DNA of 9,865 bases from Beijerinckiaceae bacterium (GCA_947458675.1 CANHAW010000047.1:1-9865); one strand, 5' to 3'; positions 1-7,366 are shown, counted from the first letter of the stretch. The notes: generated by a model not told the origin, from the sequence alone. Translations and numbers: made by a program.

Positions 1-744
1 AAGGCCGGCATTCTGCCAGTCGATTCCATGCGCGAGCGCACGATCGATCTTCGTACTTTGCTGGTGAAGATCGAGCCGGGGCCAAATCCCCCGGTCATTG
101 CCGCGCGTCTGTCAGGCACGCTGGAAAGCGCATTCCCCAAAGCGCCTGAGGGCGTCACGGGTGACTCGCTCACCAAGAATGCCAAGCCGGTGAATGTCAT
201 CCTCGTTGGTGATGCCGACATGCTGATGGATCGCACCTGGATTCAGCGCCGCAATGTTCTCGGCTCCGAAGTGGCTCAGGCTTTCGCGAACAATGGCGAT
301 TTCGTCGTCAATGCGGTTGAGCAAATGGTCGGCGGCGTCCTGCTTGCCGATCTGCGCGGGCGCGGCGTGTCCTGGCGCCCGTTCGAGCTCATCCAGCAGA
401 TCGAGCAGGAAGCCAATCTGCGTTATCGTGCGAAAGAGCAATCCCTGCAGGAAAAGCTGAAAGACGCGGAGCAGAAGTTGCAAGAGCTCGGGCGCGGTGC
501 ACAGAAGGGCACGGAAGTGCTGACCCGCGAACAGGTTCAGACGATTGAAAAGTTCCGCTCGGAAGTTTTGGCGACGCGCGAGGAATTGCGCGCCACGCAA
601 TTTGCCCTGCGCAGCGAAGTCACGAGTCTGAAAAACCAGATGATCGCGATCAATGTCGCCGGTGTGCCGGTCCTTGTTGTGATCATCGCCCTTTTCCTTG
701 CCTATCGGCGGCGCTCGCGCAGCCTGCCTGTGAAACAAGCCTGA
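1..744 (+). CDS. GldG-like ABC transport auxiliary protein, 3' part
   Basis: The reading frame is already open at base 1, so this is the C-terminal 247 residues of a longer protein; the ATG at 28 is probably internal. The segment with ILVGDADML followed by NNGDFVVNAVEQM is typical of the GldG/ABC-2 auxiliary family, whose members work with an ATPase and an ABC-2 permease. After it comes a long charged, Gln/Glu/Lys-rich stretch (window residues about 135-212) that looks like coiled coil. A single hydrophobic span (about 214-235, containing VPVLVVIIALFLAY) follows, then an arginine-rich tail, so the bulk should face the periplasm and the tail the cytoplasm. The stop TGA at 742-744 lies 13 bases before the next gene, so they are very likely cotranscribed. 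The family was named from gliding motility in Bacteroidetes, but alphaproteobacterial members have no established function or substrate. Confidence 0.85.
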   Translation, partial: KAGILPVDSMRERTIDLRTLLVKIEPGPNPPVIAARLSGTLESAFPKAPEGVTGDSLTKNAKPVNVILVGDADMLMDRTWIQRRNVLGSEVAQAFANNGDFVVNAVEQMVGGVLLADLRGRGVSWRPFELIQQIEQEANLRYRAKEQSLQEKLKDAEQKLQELGRGAQKGTEVLTREQVQTIEKFRSEVLATREELRATQFALRSEVTSLKNQMIAINVAGVPVLVVIIALFLAYRRRSRSLPVKQA

Positions 745-757
745 GGGAGAGCCGGTC

Positions 758-1774
758 ATGAACGTCAAGCAAGTCGGCATTCTCGCGGTTCTCGCCGTCG
801 CCGCAGTGGGCGCAACTTCTGTGGCTCTGCGCAGCGGGCCGCAAGGTTTTGCAACCGATCGCCGTGGCGAGGCCATGTTTCCGGGCCTCACCCAGCGCGC
901 CAATGATGTCGCGTCAGTCACCATTCGCGACTTTGAAAAGACCTTTGTCGTCGAGCGGCGGGAGAATGGTTTCTTCGATCGCGATTCCGGTTATCCGGTA
1001 AAGCCTGAGGCCTATCGCGATCTCGTGGCTGGGGCATCCATGCTGTCCTTTGAGGAAACCAAGACCTCCGATCCTGCCCGTTATGGCGATCTCGGACTTG
1101 CAGAGCCCGGTGGAGCGCCTGAGACGGCCGGGCGCGATGTGACCTTGCATGATGCCAGGGGCGGCGTGCTGGCCCGTGTGACGGTCGGCAATCGCGACAA
1201 TACGGTTGGCGGCGCGCGCGGTGGCACTTTCGTGCGTCTGCCCGATCAGAAACAGACTTGGGTTGCGCGCGGCGAAGTGCGCGTACCGATCCCGCATGCG
1301 GCCTGGTTTGAAATCAATCTGGTCAATGTCCAGCGCGACGCGCTGGAAAGCATTCACATGTCGGGCGGCGGGCTGGATGAAATCCATACTGTCTCCGCCA
1401 AACAGGGTGATGACATCAAACTCGCTAATACTCCGGAAGGACGCGAGGGCGATTCCAGCAAGCTGATGCGCCTGTCCTTTATGGTCGATCCGATTTCTTT
1501 CCAGGACGTGCGCAAAGTGACAGGCGAGGCCAAGGCCGATGCACGGCGCATGGTCGTCGTCTCGCGCAAAGGCTATCGCATCACTTACACGAGCATCGGT
1601 GAATTGGCCGATGGCTGGGTGCGCTTCAAGGTCGAGGCGACCTCAGATGCAGGCAAGGCGGAGGCCGACGATCTGCGCGCGAAAATGGAAGGTTTCGACT
1701 TCAAGCTCGCAAGCCATGAAGTCGATATGCTCGGCTGGGGATTGAAAGACGTCACCAACGAGCCCAAGAGCTGA
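758..1774 (+). CDS. DUF4340 domain-containing membrane-anchored protein
   Basis: A 338-residue protein with an N-terminal hydrophobic segment (residues about 5-24) that is either an uncleaved signal anchor or a signal peptide, then a soluble domain presumably in the periplasm. The pattern after the anchor matches DUF4340: a strand with VTIRDF and FVVERREN, then YRDLVAGASML and a Lys-Thr-Ser-Asp-Pro-Ala-Arg-Tyr motif followed by LGLAEP, then a beta-rich region with VTVGNRD and GTFVRL. The start is supported by GAGGGAGAG (742-750) just upstream, overlapping the stop of the preceding gene. DUF4340 genes very often sit directly behind GldG-like genes in ABC-2-type operons, as here, so it is probably an accessory of the same export system. 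The biochemical role is unknown. The gene ends 43 bases before the convergent glucan gene. Confidence 0.88.
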   Translation: MNVKQVGILAVLAVAAVGATSVALRSGPQGFATDRRGEAMFPGLTQRANDVASVTIRDFEKTFVVERRENGFFDRDSGYPVKPEAYRDLVAGASMLSFEETKTSDPARYGDLGLAEPGGAPETAGRDVTLHDARGGVLARVTVGNRDNTVGGARGGTFVRLPDQKQTWVARGEVRVPIPHAAWFEINLVNVQRDALESIHMSGGGLDEIHTVSAKQGDDIKLANTPEGREGDSSKLMRLSFMVDPISFQDVRKVTGEAKADARRMVVVSRKGYRITYTSIGELADGWVRFKVEATSDAGKAEADDLRAKMEGFDFKLASHEVDMLGWGLKDVTNEPKS

Positions 1775-1794
1775 CATCTGTCGCTCACTCAGGC

Positions 1795-1821
1795 CTGACG
1801 GGGCTGAATAGTCCCCGTCAG
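1795..1821. terminator. Hairpin between convergent genes, probable bidirectional terminator
   Basis: CTGACGGGG (1795-1803) and CCCCGTCAG (1813-1821) form a perfect 9-bp stem with a 9-base loop. It sits between the stop of the DUF4340 gene (1774) and the stop of the glucan gene, whose TGA (1820-1818) lies inside the right arm. No T run follows on either strand, so Rho-independent termination is inferred from position and stem strength only. Confidence 0.5.
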
Positions 1822-3422
1822 AAGCCGTAGATGCGCCACGAATATTGCCAGTTTTCCGTGACCGGCTTGCCGTCGGCCTGCAGGAAACACTGGAACGTGC
1901 CGACCGTATCCTTTTCAAGCCTGACATCGATCATGGCACGGAAGCCATTGATCTTGGGATGCGGGATCAGGAACGAGCGCACCAGCTGCGATTTCTGCGC
2001 CGAGGCCACGATGCGCACGAGATCAGGATGTTTCAGGTAATAAGCGAGATCGCCGCCGGTAAAATCGACAATGAAACGGCGTGAATGATCGAGCATTTGC
2101 TCGTGCCCGCCGAGCGCGCCCGCTGGCGCATTATAGGTTTCACGCACATGGCCCAGCCGGTGCAATGACAAGCCATCATGCATCGAGCGGATCTTGTAGC
2201 CGAAGGTAAAGCGTTTGCCGGGCTCGACCAATCCATCGGGAATAAAAGCGCAGACGATATTGTCGGCCGTCTCATCCTTGGTGGCGAGTTCGACAAGCTC
2301 GACTTCGCCCGTTCCCCAATCATGCGAGGGTTCGATCCAATAGCTCGGCCGCTCCTCATAGGTCAGTTCAATATCGGCATAATTGGCATAGTCGCGATCG
2401 CGCTGCATCAGGCCGAAGCCCTTGAGCCCGGAGACGCGGAAACGCTGCACTTCCTGGATCAGCGGATTTTTGAGCGGACGCCAAAGCCAGCCGCCTGTTT
2501 CAGTCTGGATCAGCAGGCCGTCTGAATCATGCAGTTCAGGGCGGAACTCATCATATTTGTTCCGGTCATTCATATGCCGGTCGTTTTCTCCCATGAGGAA
2601 CATGGATGTGAGCGGCGCCATGCCAAGACGCGCAACAGGTTTGCGCGAGAAGAGCGAGGCGGTCACATTGATGGCGGTCTCGTCTTGCGGATAAATATCG
2701 AATTGATAGGCGCCGGCCAGCGATGGGCTGTCGAGAAGCGCATAGATCGAGAGTTTTTCTCCGCCATTCGTGGGCTGCTCGATCCAGAATTCCTTGAAGA
2801 AGGGGAATTCCTCATTGTCATCGAGATTGCCTGTGCCAATGGCAAGGCCGCGTGCTGAAAGACCATATTTCTGATCGCGCCCGAGAAAGCGGAAATAGCT
2901 CGAGCCGACAAAGGAAATGAGCTCATCGAAGGAGCGCATGCTGTTCAGCGGAAAATGAATCCGGAAACCGGCATAGCCGAGATTGGCGGGCAGGTTCTTG
3001 CCGAAATTCGGGTTTCCGTAATCGAAGTTTTTGACGGAATATTCGTAAGGCTTCGACACACCGTCATGGACGAGATGGAGCTTCACTTCTTTCTTGAACA
3101 AGTGCCCGAGGTGGAAGAGGCCGAGCTTGTAGCGACCGCCGGGATCGCGGATCGGATCGGGCTCATTCTTGTAGCGGATGACGCGCCAGCCATCCCAGTC
3201 GAGCGCTTCAATCTCGGGGGGCAGATTGATCTTGGGTTGCTGATATTCGGCTTCGGCAAGGAGACGGGCGCGCTCGACCACTGTTTCAAAGCTGAAGCGG
3301 GAGGCATCATTGCCGCTGCGCTGGCCGTTCTGCGCCTGCGCAAAGGCTGCCGGCATGGCGAGGACAGAGGATATTGCAGCCAGAAAACTACGGCGCGTCG
3401 CATCTGTCACGGGGTTCTGCAC
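1818..3422 (-). CDS. opgD: Periplasmic glucan biosynthesis protein, OpgD/OpgG (MdoG) family
   Basis: A 534-residue protein, close to E. coli OpgG (511) and OpgD (551). Family motifs are clear: LFHLGHLF (residues about 102-109), FRIHFPLN (153-160), a FLGRDQKYGLSARGLAI block (179-195) and EEFPFFKEFW (204-213), then the long beta-rich domain. The N-terminus carries a twin-arginine signal: T-R-R-S-F-L at 9-14, a hydrophobic core, and a likely cleavage site after A26-F27-A28. A Tat signal is characteristic of OpgD rather than Sec-exported OpgG, hence the symbol, though the G/D split is not certain in this group. The start is GTG; AGGA lies 9 bases upstream and no better in-frame ATG was seen. The family acts in the periplasm on the backbone of osmoregulated glucans, and E. 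coli members have been described as beta-1,2-glucanases (GH186). No opgH glucosyltransferase is visible nearby. It appears to be a single-gene unit. Confidence 0.92.
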   Translation of the reverse strand: MQNPVTDATRRSFLAAISSVLAMPAAFAQAQNGQRSGNDASRFSFETVVERARLLAEAEYQQPKINLPPEIEALDWDGWRVIRYKNEPDPIRDPGGRYKLGLFHLGHLFKKEVKLHLVHDGVSKPYEYSVKNFDYGNPNFGKNLPANLGYAGFRIHFPLNSMRSFDELISFVGSSYFRFLGRDQKYGLSARGLAIGTGNLDDNEEFPFFKEFWIEQPTNGGEKLSIYALLDSPSLAGAYQFDIYPQDETAINVTASLFSRKPVARLGMAPLTSMFLMGENDRHMNDRNKYDEFRPELHDSDGLLIQTETGGWLWRPLKNPLIQEVQRFRVSGLKGFGLMQRDRDYANYADIELTYEERPSYWIEPSHDWGTGEVELVELATKDETADNIVCAFIPDGLVEPGKRFTFGYKIRSMHDGLSLHRLGHVRETYNAPAGALGGHEQMLDHSRRFIVDFTGGDLAYYLKHPDLVRIVASAQKSQLVRSFLIPHPKINGFRAMIDVRLEKDTVGTFQCFLQADGKPVTENWQYSWRIYGF

Positions 3423-3553
3423 GGGGCTTGTCCTGAAAGGTAAGAAAGACGGGTTGTCATGCGCCCCAAAGGCGTGGGCGGGGCCGTAAATTCCTTCAAT
3501 TCAATGGATTTGGCAAGCCGGCATGAGGATCCAGGATCGCCCGTCCGTGGCCC

Positions 3554-3910
3554 CTATCGTTTCTTCTGGGTGCAGGAATCCGTCGTCTCGCTGCCATTGC
3601 CGTAAAAATTCTTCACCATTGTTTTGGAGCCGAAAAAAGCCAGCAAGTCGCCACCGCTTTCGCGCGTCACGCCCCAGACGAGGACATCGCCATTCTTTTC
3701 CACCTGCGCGCGCACAACGCGATAGGTTTGGCTGATCTTGTCATCCTTGCGCAGGAAGGCGCGCGTTTCGGTGTCGTAGCTGACCTGATAGATGGCGCTT
3801 TTCTGGCCCTTGCAATCCAGAACCAGGATTTCCGCCTGCGCCACACTGGCCGCAAGCAGGCCGCCGGCTCCGGCCAGCAAATATGCAATTCCTCTCGAAA
3901 GTGACGCCAT
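3554..3910 (-). CDS. Small secreted protein of unknown function
   Basis: A 118-residue protein beginning with a good Sec signal peptide: a short Arg-containing head, a Leu/Ala/Gly core, and a likely cleavage site after A24-Q25-A26. The mature part is about 92 residues, polar and beta-rich. It has two cysteines, C33 in LDCKG near the new N-terminus and C113 in DSCTQ near the end, which could form a disulfide in the periplasm. The frame stays open to 3982, but the start at 3910 is preferred because GGGAGAG lies just upstream and because the signal peptide begins there. I do not recognise a named family. It follows the methyltransferase gene by 110 bases with a strong hairpin between, so it is probably transcribed on its own. 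A possible -10 box (GATAAT, 3956-3951 on the - strand) lies about 40 bases before the start. Confidence 0.75.
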   Translation of the reverse strand: MASLSRGIAYLLAGAGGLLAASVAQAEILVLDCKGQKSAIYQVSYDTETRAFLRKDDKISQTYRVVRAQVEKNGDVLVWGVTRESGGDLLAFFGSKTMVKNFYGNGSETTDSCTQKKR

Positions 3911-3950
3911 CTCGCTCTCCCTGCATGCGAATGCTGCGCAACTGGAGAAG

Positions 3951-3956
3951 ATTATC
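3951..3956 (-). promoter_or_regulatory. Possible -10 box for the small secreted protein
   Basis: On the - strand these bases read GATAAT, five of six matches to TATAAT, 40 bases before the start at 3910 and downstream of the 3986-4012 hairpin. The best upstream -35 candidate, TTGCCG, is 20 bases away, longer than usual, so this is a weak call. Confidence 0.3.
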
Positions 3957-3985
3957 GCCCCAAAAAGGTTAAAGATCGGCAACGG

Positions 3986-4012
3986 GGGCGATGGGCTTTC
4001 GGCCCACCGCCC
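3986..4012 (-). terminator. Strong hairpin after the MetE-like gene
   Basis: On the - strand GGGCGGTGGGC pairs with GCCCATCGCCC around a CGAAA loop: 11 pairs, one of them a G-U wobble. On the + strand the same position is an A-C mismatch, so the fold fits - strand RNA better. It begins 8 bases beyond the stop codon of the methyltransferase gene. A T-rich stretch (CTTTAACCTTTTT) occurs only about 15 bases later, so it is not a textbook intrinsic terminator. Confidence 0.6.
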
Positions 4013-4020
4013 GGCTTGGC

Positions 4021-5142
4021 CTAGCCCCAGACCTCATTGGCGATCGAGACGATCAAGTCGAGCTTGGCGCGCTGATCGGCTTGCGACAGCGGATTGCCGG
4101 GGACCGAACTTGCAAAGCCGCATTGGGCGCTGATGGCGAGTTGGTCGATGGGCACGATTTTCGCCGCCTCATCGAGACGCGCGCGCACTTTGGCGCGATC
4201 CTCAAGCTGCGCGACCTTGCTGGAGACCAGACCCAGCACGACGAGTTTGTCGGCGGGCAGGTGGCGCAAAGGATCGAAATTGCCGGCGCGCGGGGAATCG
4301 AATTCCATCAGATAGGTCTGGATGTTGACTTTTCGGAACAGTCGCTCGGCAACGAGATCGTAGCCGCCCTCCGCCTGCCAATGCCCGGCCTGATTGCCGC
4401 GGCACAAATGCATGGCGACATGCATGCCCTTCGGTGCGCCGGCGACGACAGCATTCATCGCATCCGTATAGACCTCGATCAATTGCCGCCAATCGTCGCC
4501 GCGTTGTTCCAGCGCTTTCTGGATTTTGGGATCGCCGAGTTTGGCCAGCGATGTCTCATCGAGCTGGACATAGCGGCAGCCTGCATCATAGAGGGCCTGC
4601 ATTTCCGCATGATAGGCCTTGGCGAGATCGTTCCAGAAATCATCGAGATTGGGATAGACGTCTTTTGAAATATTGGCGCGGCCCGAGCGGTAATGAATAT
4701 AGCAGGGGCCGGGCAGGGTGATTTTCGGCATGGCCGTTTTGACATTGGCCTGCAGAAAGCTGAAGTTAGGCACGTTGACCGATGCGGTCCATTTGATCGG
4801 CGCCGAAACAACGGGAACGCGTGCGGCGCGTGTGCCGCCCTTGCCATCGGAATAGGCCCAGTCGCCGCTGCCCACATGCTCGCTGCGCACACCAGTCAGG
4901 CCCTGCGTGGTGAAATTCTCCGAATAGGTCGAGCGTCGGAATTCGCCGTCGGTCGCAACTTTAAGGCCGACGCTTTCCTGCATCGCAATCACCTTGCGGA
5001 TTTCCTCATCCTCAATGGCGCGCAATTCGGGATGGCTGATCCGGCCTTCATGATGCGCGTCGCGCGCATTCTTGATGGCATCGGGGCGCAGAAATGAGCC
5101 GATGACTTCGGCGCGGAAAGGCGGTTTGTTGGCAGCAGACAT
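4021..5142 (-). CDS. MetE-like zinc methyltransferase (C-terminal-domain-only form)
   Basis: A 373-residue protein matching only the catalytic C-terminal half of cobalamin-independent methionine synthase (full MetE is about 750 residues). The start region has G-S-F-L-R-P (15-20), the family's GSFPR-like motif, followed by TDGEFRR (64-70) and LDE (194-196). All four expected zinc ligands are visible: H245 and C247 in MHLCRGN, E280 in YLMEFDSP, and C341 in AISAQCGF. It should therefore bind zinc and activate a thiol for alkyl transfer. Lacking the N-terminal half, it may use a methyl donor other than methyltetrahydrofolate, or an unusual thiol or substrate; related short proteins include the core-MetE families and alkyl:thiol transferases. 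The start is supported by GGAGAAG a few bases upstream. It begins 34 bases after the stop of the TctC gene (5177-6214) on the same strand, so the two form an operon. The exact substrate cannot be read from sequence. Confidence 0.85.
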   Translation of the reverse strand: MSAANKPPFRAEVIGSFLRPDAIKNARDAHHEGRISHPELRAIEDEEIRKVIAMQESVGLKVATDGEFRRSTYSENFTTQGLTGVRSEHVGSGDWAYSDGKGGTRAARVPVVSAPIKWTASVNVPNFSFLQANVKTAMPKITLPGPCYIHYRSGRANISKDVYPNLDDFWNDLAKAYHAEMQALYDAGCRYVQLDETSLAKLGDPKIQKALEQRGDDWRQLIEVYTDAMNAVVAGAPKGMHVAMHLCRGNQAGHWQAEGGYDLVAERLFRKVNIQTYLMEFDSPRAGNFDPLRHLPADKLVVLGLVSSKVAQLEDRAKVRARLDEAAKIVPIDQLAISAQCGFASSVPGNPLSQADQRAKLDLIVSIANEVWG

Positions 5143-5176
5143 TTTCTTCTCCGTTGTTTTTTCTTCTTGCGAGGGT

Positions 5177-6214
5177 TTACTTGCTTCCGATGGCTGCGCG
5201 TGCAGCGTCGATGATCTCCTGCGGCAGATCGTAAATTTTGTTCACGATTGCGGCCACTTCTTTTCCGGAAGCAGGGGCAATGTCGAGCCGCAGGCGTTCG
5301 GCCTCAGAGCGCAGATCGGGATCTTCCATGGCTTTCATGAATGCTGCCTGCAGGGCCTCGATACGATCTGCCGGCACTTCGGCTGCCGCAATAAAGGGAC
5401 GGCCAAAGCTCAATGGTTCGTAATGAACCTGCATGACCTGCTGGTCGCGCGGTGTTTTTGCGAAGGAATAGGCCAGCGGCACGCCCTGCTTGTCGAGCTC
5501 GGCTGCCGAGCGCATGCCTTCTTGCGCGACGATCTTGATGAAACCATCGCGCAGCCATTGCGAGCGTTGCACGGACACCGTCGACCAGCCCACACCGCAT
5601 GTTCCCTGGACTTCGCCTTTTTCAATGGCGAGAAGAATTTCATTCGAGCCCGGATAGCCGCTGACGATCTTGAAATTGGCGCCGAACAAATTGTTCAGCA
5701 GAAGAGGGAAGTCGCGCGTCGACCCACCAGCTGCGCTGGCGCCGATCAAAACATTGCGCTTCAGAAAATCTGGAAAATCCGTCACGCCCGCGTCTGCACG
5801 GACAATGCAGACATAGAGTTCATTATTCGCGCTGCCGATAAAATTGAGCTTGCGGGCATCATATTTGATTTTGCCCTTGTCGCCGACCAGCTGTTCGACG
5901 AGCGCGCCGGGAAAGATGGCGCCTATCACCGTCCCATCCTTGGGTGCGGCAATGGCAATATGTTGCGTAGCGACGATGGAGCCCGCGCCCGACATATTGC
6001 TGGCAACGACATTCGGCTGTCCGGGGATATATTTTCCCATATGGCGGGCAACGAGCCGCCCGTAGAGATCGTAGCCGCCCCCCGGTGAGGAGCCGATCAC
6101 CATCTGGATGTTTTTGCCGCGATAGAAGCCGGCGACCGCATCTTGCGCCTGCGCTGCGGTCCCGCAAAAAATACCGGCGATCAGGGCAAGCCCTGCGCTC
6201 CACCTGCCTGGCAT
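5177..6214 (-). CDS. TctC/Bug-family periplasmic binding protein (copy 1)
   Basis: A 345-residue tripartite tricarboxylate transporter receptor-like protein. A Sec signal peptide ends at A21-Q22-A23, followed by the mature start QDAVAGFYRG. The ligand-loop motif typical of the family appears as IGSSPGGGYD (40-49), then APKDGTVIGA (90-99) and GASAAGGSTRDF (158-169). The mature protein has exactly two cysteines, C136 and C206. The frame is open as far as 6523, but AGGGAGG lies 5 bases before the ATG at 6214 and the signal peptide begins there, so the longer start is rejected. Bug proteins bind carboxylates, aromatic acids, amino acids and similar small molecules; the ligand here is unknown. No TctA/TctB membrane genes are in the window, so it is an orphan receptor or works with a distant permease. 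It is first in an operon with the MetE-like gene and diverges from the flavin monooxygenase. Confidence 0.88.
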   Translation of the reverse strand: MPGRWSAGLALIAGIFCGTAAQAQDAVAGFYRGKNIQMVIGSSPGGGYDLYGRLVARHMGKYIPGQPNVVASNMSGAGSIVATQHIAIAAPKDGTVIGAIFPGALVEQLVGDKGKIKYDARKLNFIGSANNELYVCIVRADAGVTDFPDFLKRNVLIGASAAGGSTRDFPLLLNNLFGANFKIVSGYPGSNEILLAIEKGEVQGTCGVGWSTVSVQRSQWLRDGFIKIVAQEGMRSAAELDKQGVPLAYSFAKTPRDQQVMQVHYEPLSFGRPFIAAAEVPADRIEALQAAFMKAMEDPDLRSEAERLRLDIAPASGKEVAAIVNKIYDLPQEIIDAARAAIGSK

Positions 6215-6257
6215 GTGGCCTCCCTGGAATCTGCCCTTCGGCTTGTCTTGTGCGCAC

Positions 6258-6330
6258 ATCCTGACGCCGCGAGCCGATCCGGTCAACCGCCGGGCGGTGC
6301 TTGACAAACGAGCCGGCGAAAGGCCCGATA
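6258..6330. promoter_or_regulatory. Divergent promoter region with palindrome
   Basis: The palindrome ACCGCCGGGCGGT (6286-6298) lies between GTCAA (6282-6286) and TTGAC (6301-6305), giving a larger imperfect dyad. For the + strand gene, TTGACA (6301-6306) is a perfect -35, with a weak -10 such as CCGATA at 6325-6330. For the - strand gene, TTGACC (6286-6281) is a near-perfect -35, with CAGGAT (6263-6258) 17 bases on. A protein bound at the palindrome would touch both -35 boxes. The -10 boxes are poor matches, so the promoter calls are inference. Confidence 0.4.
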
Positions 6331-6360
6331 GCATCAAAAAAGCGGGCAGGGGTTGTGGAT

Positions 6361-7353
6361 ATGAAGGTGGGTGTCTTCGATCATCTGGATAATGACGCCC
6401 TGCCGATTGCCCAATTTCTAGACGAACGTCTGGCGCTGATCGAGGCTTATGATCGGGCCGGGTTTTACGCCTATCATCTGGCAGAGCATCACGGCACGGC
6501 GCTTGGCATGGCGCCTTCGCCAAATGTGTTTCTGGCCTCCGTCGCGCAGCGGACGAAAAATCTGCGCTTCGGTCCGATGGTCTATGCGCTTCCGCTCTAT
6601 CATCCGCTCCGGCTTGCTCAAGAAATCTGCATGCTCGATCAATTGAGCCATGGGCGGCTTGTGATCGGTTTTGGGCGTGGTTCTGCGCCTGGCGAATTGC
6701 GTTTCTATGGCGTCGAGCCCCAAGATGCAGAGGCGATCTTCAGGGCGCGTTTGCCCTTGGTTCTGGAAGCGCTTGAAACCGGTGTTTTGCGGGAGCCGGG
6801 CCGGCCTGCGCCGCTTGATGCCATCGAGTTAAAGGTCGCTTGCCTGCAAAAGCCGACGCCGCCTGTCTGGTATGGCGTCCACTCACCCGACAGCGCCGAG
6901 CGCGCGGCCATGCGCGGCTGGCAGACCATTTCGCTCGATACGGCGGAAGAGGCGAGGGCCTGTTGCGAGGCCTATCGCAGTGCGCGGGGTGCAGGCCACG
7001 ACGAGGCTCTGATGGGGCTTGGGCGTTTCATTGTCGTGGCGAGCACCGATGAAGAGGCTTTAAGTCTGGCGCGGCGTGCCTATCCCAATTGGCATCGCTC
7101 TTTCACCCATCTTGCCCGCAAACTCGGCAGCACAGCGCGCCATCCACGACCCGATACATGGGATGCTCTGCACGCTCAGGGCAAGGGGATTGCGGGTGCG
7201 CCAGACACTGTTGCACGGCTCCTGCGTGCGCAGATGCAAGAGAGCCAATGCAATTATCTGGTCGGGCAATTTGCTTTCGGTGACTTGTCGGCGGCCGAAT
7301 TGCAGACATCGCTCGATCTGTTCACGCGCGACGTCTGGCCGGCACTTTCATAA
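6361..7353 (+). CDS. Luciferase-like (LLM class) flavin-dependent oxidoreductase
   Basis: A 330-residue protein of the bacterial luciferase-like monooxygenase superfamily, with a TIM-barrel fold using reduced FMN or F420. Visible signatures are a barrel strand starting MKVGVFDH (1-8), YHLAEHHG (38-45), the PLYHPLRLAQE block (78-88), and LDQLSHGRLVIGFGRG (92-107), the most conserved part of the family. The length fits the usual 320-350 residues. The frame is open from 6301, whose TTG could be read as a start, but that TTG is part of a TTGACA promoter-like box. The ATG at 6361 has AGGGG about 10 bases upstream and begins the conserved barrel, so it is preferred. These enzymes oxidise aldehydes, aromatics, sulfonates, amines or heterocycles; the substrate here is unknown. 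No flavin reductase partner is in the window. It is a single gene, divergent from TctC copy 1 and convergent with the decarboxylase-like gene. Confidence 0.87.
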   Translation: MKVGVFDHLDNDALPIAQFLDERLALIEAYDRAGFYAYHLAEHHGTALGMAPSPNVFLASVAQRTKNLRFGPMVYALPLYHPLRLAQEICMLDQLSHGRLVIGFGRGSAPGELRFYGVEPQDAEAIFRARLPLVLEALETGVLREPGRPAPLDAIELKVACLQKPTPPVWYGVHSPDSAERAAMRGWQTISLDTAEEARACCEAYRSARGAGHDEALMGLGRFIVVASTDEEALSLARRAYPNWHRSFTHLARKLGSTARHPRPDTWDALHAQGKGIAGAPDTVARLLRAQMQESQCNYLVGQFAFGDLSAAELQTSLDLFTRDVWPALS

Positions 7354-7366
7354 TCTCATCATGGCC

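Noticed and set aside
112..924. A 270-codon open frame on the - strand across the GldG-like/DUF4340 boundary
   Set aside because: It crosses two genes of the other strand that form a normal operon, and has no family motifs.
3423..3553. Possible terminator or promoter in the 131-base gap between the small secreted gene and the glucan gene
   Set aside because: Only a 5-bp GCCCC/GGGGC stem and a weak TTGCCA-N17-GAATTT pair can be found; neither is convincing enough to list.
3991..4668. A 225-codon open frame on the + strand opposite the 3' half of the MetE-like gene
   Set aside because: It is antisense to the zinc-ligand coding region, and its start lies within the terminator-like hairpin.
5072..6088. 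A 338-codon open frame on the + strand opposite the TctC and MetE-like genes
   Set aside because: It overlaps two genes with clear family motifs and good ribosome sites. Its own translation shows no recognisable family, no suitable signal and an odd Cys/His/Arg-rich make-up typical of antisense frames in GC-rich DNA.
6145..6214. Lipoprotein lipobox at C17 in the signal peptide of TctC copy 1
   Set aside because: The residues before the cysteine (G-I-F) do not fit the Leu-Ala-Gly/Ala consensus, and an A-Q-A signal peptidase I site follows.
6301..6360. A TTG start for the LLM gene at 6301
   Set aside because: The TTG belongs to a TTGACA promoter-like box, the 20 extra residues are not family-like, and the ATG at 6361 has its own ribosome site.
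6215..6523. A longer N-terminus for TctC copy 1, starting at 6523
   Set aside because: It would overlap the start of the LLM gene and the divergent promoter region and place about 100 low-complexity residues before a perfect signal peptide; the AGGGAGG site points to 6214.
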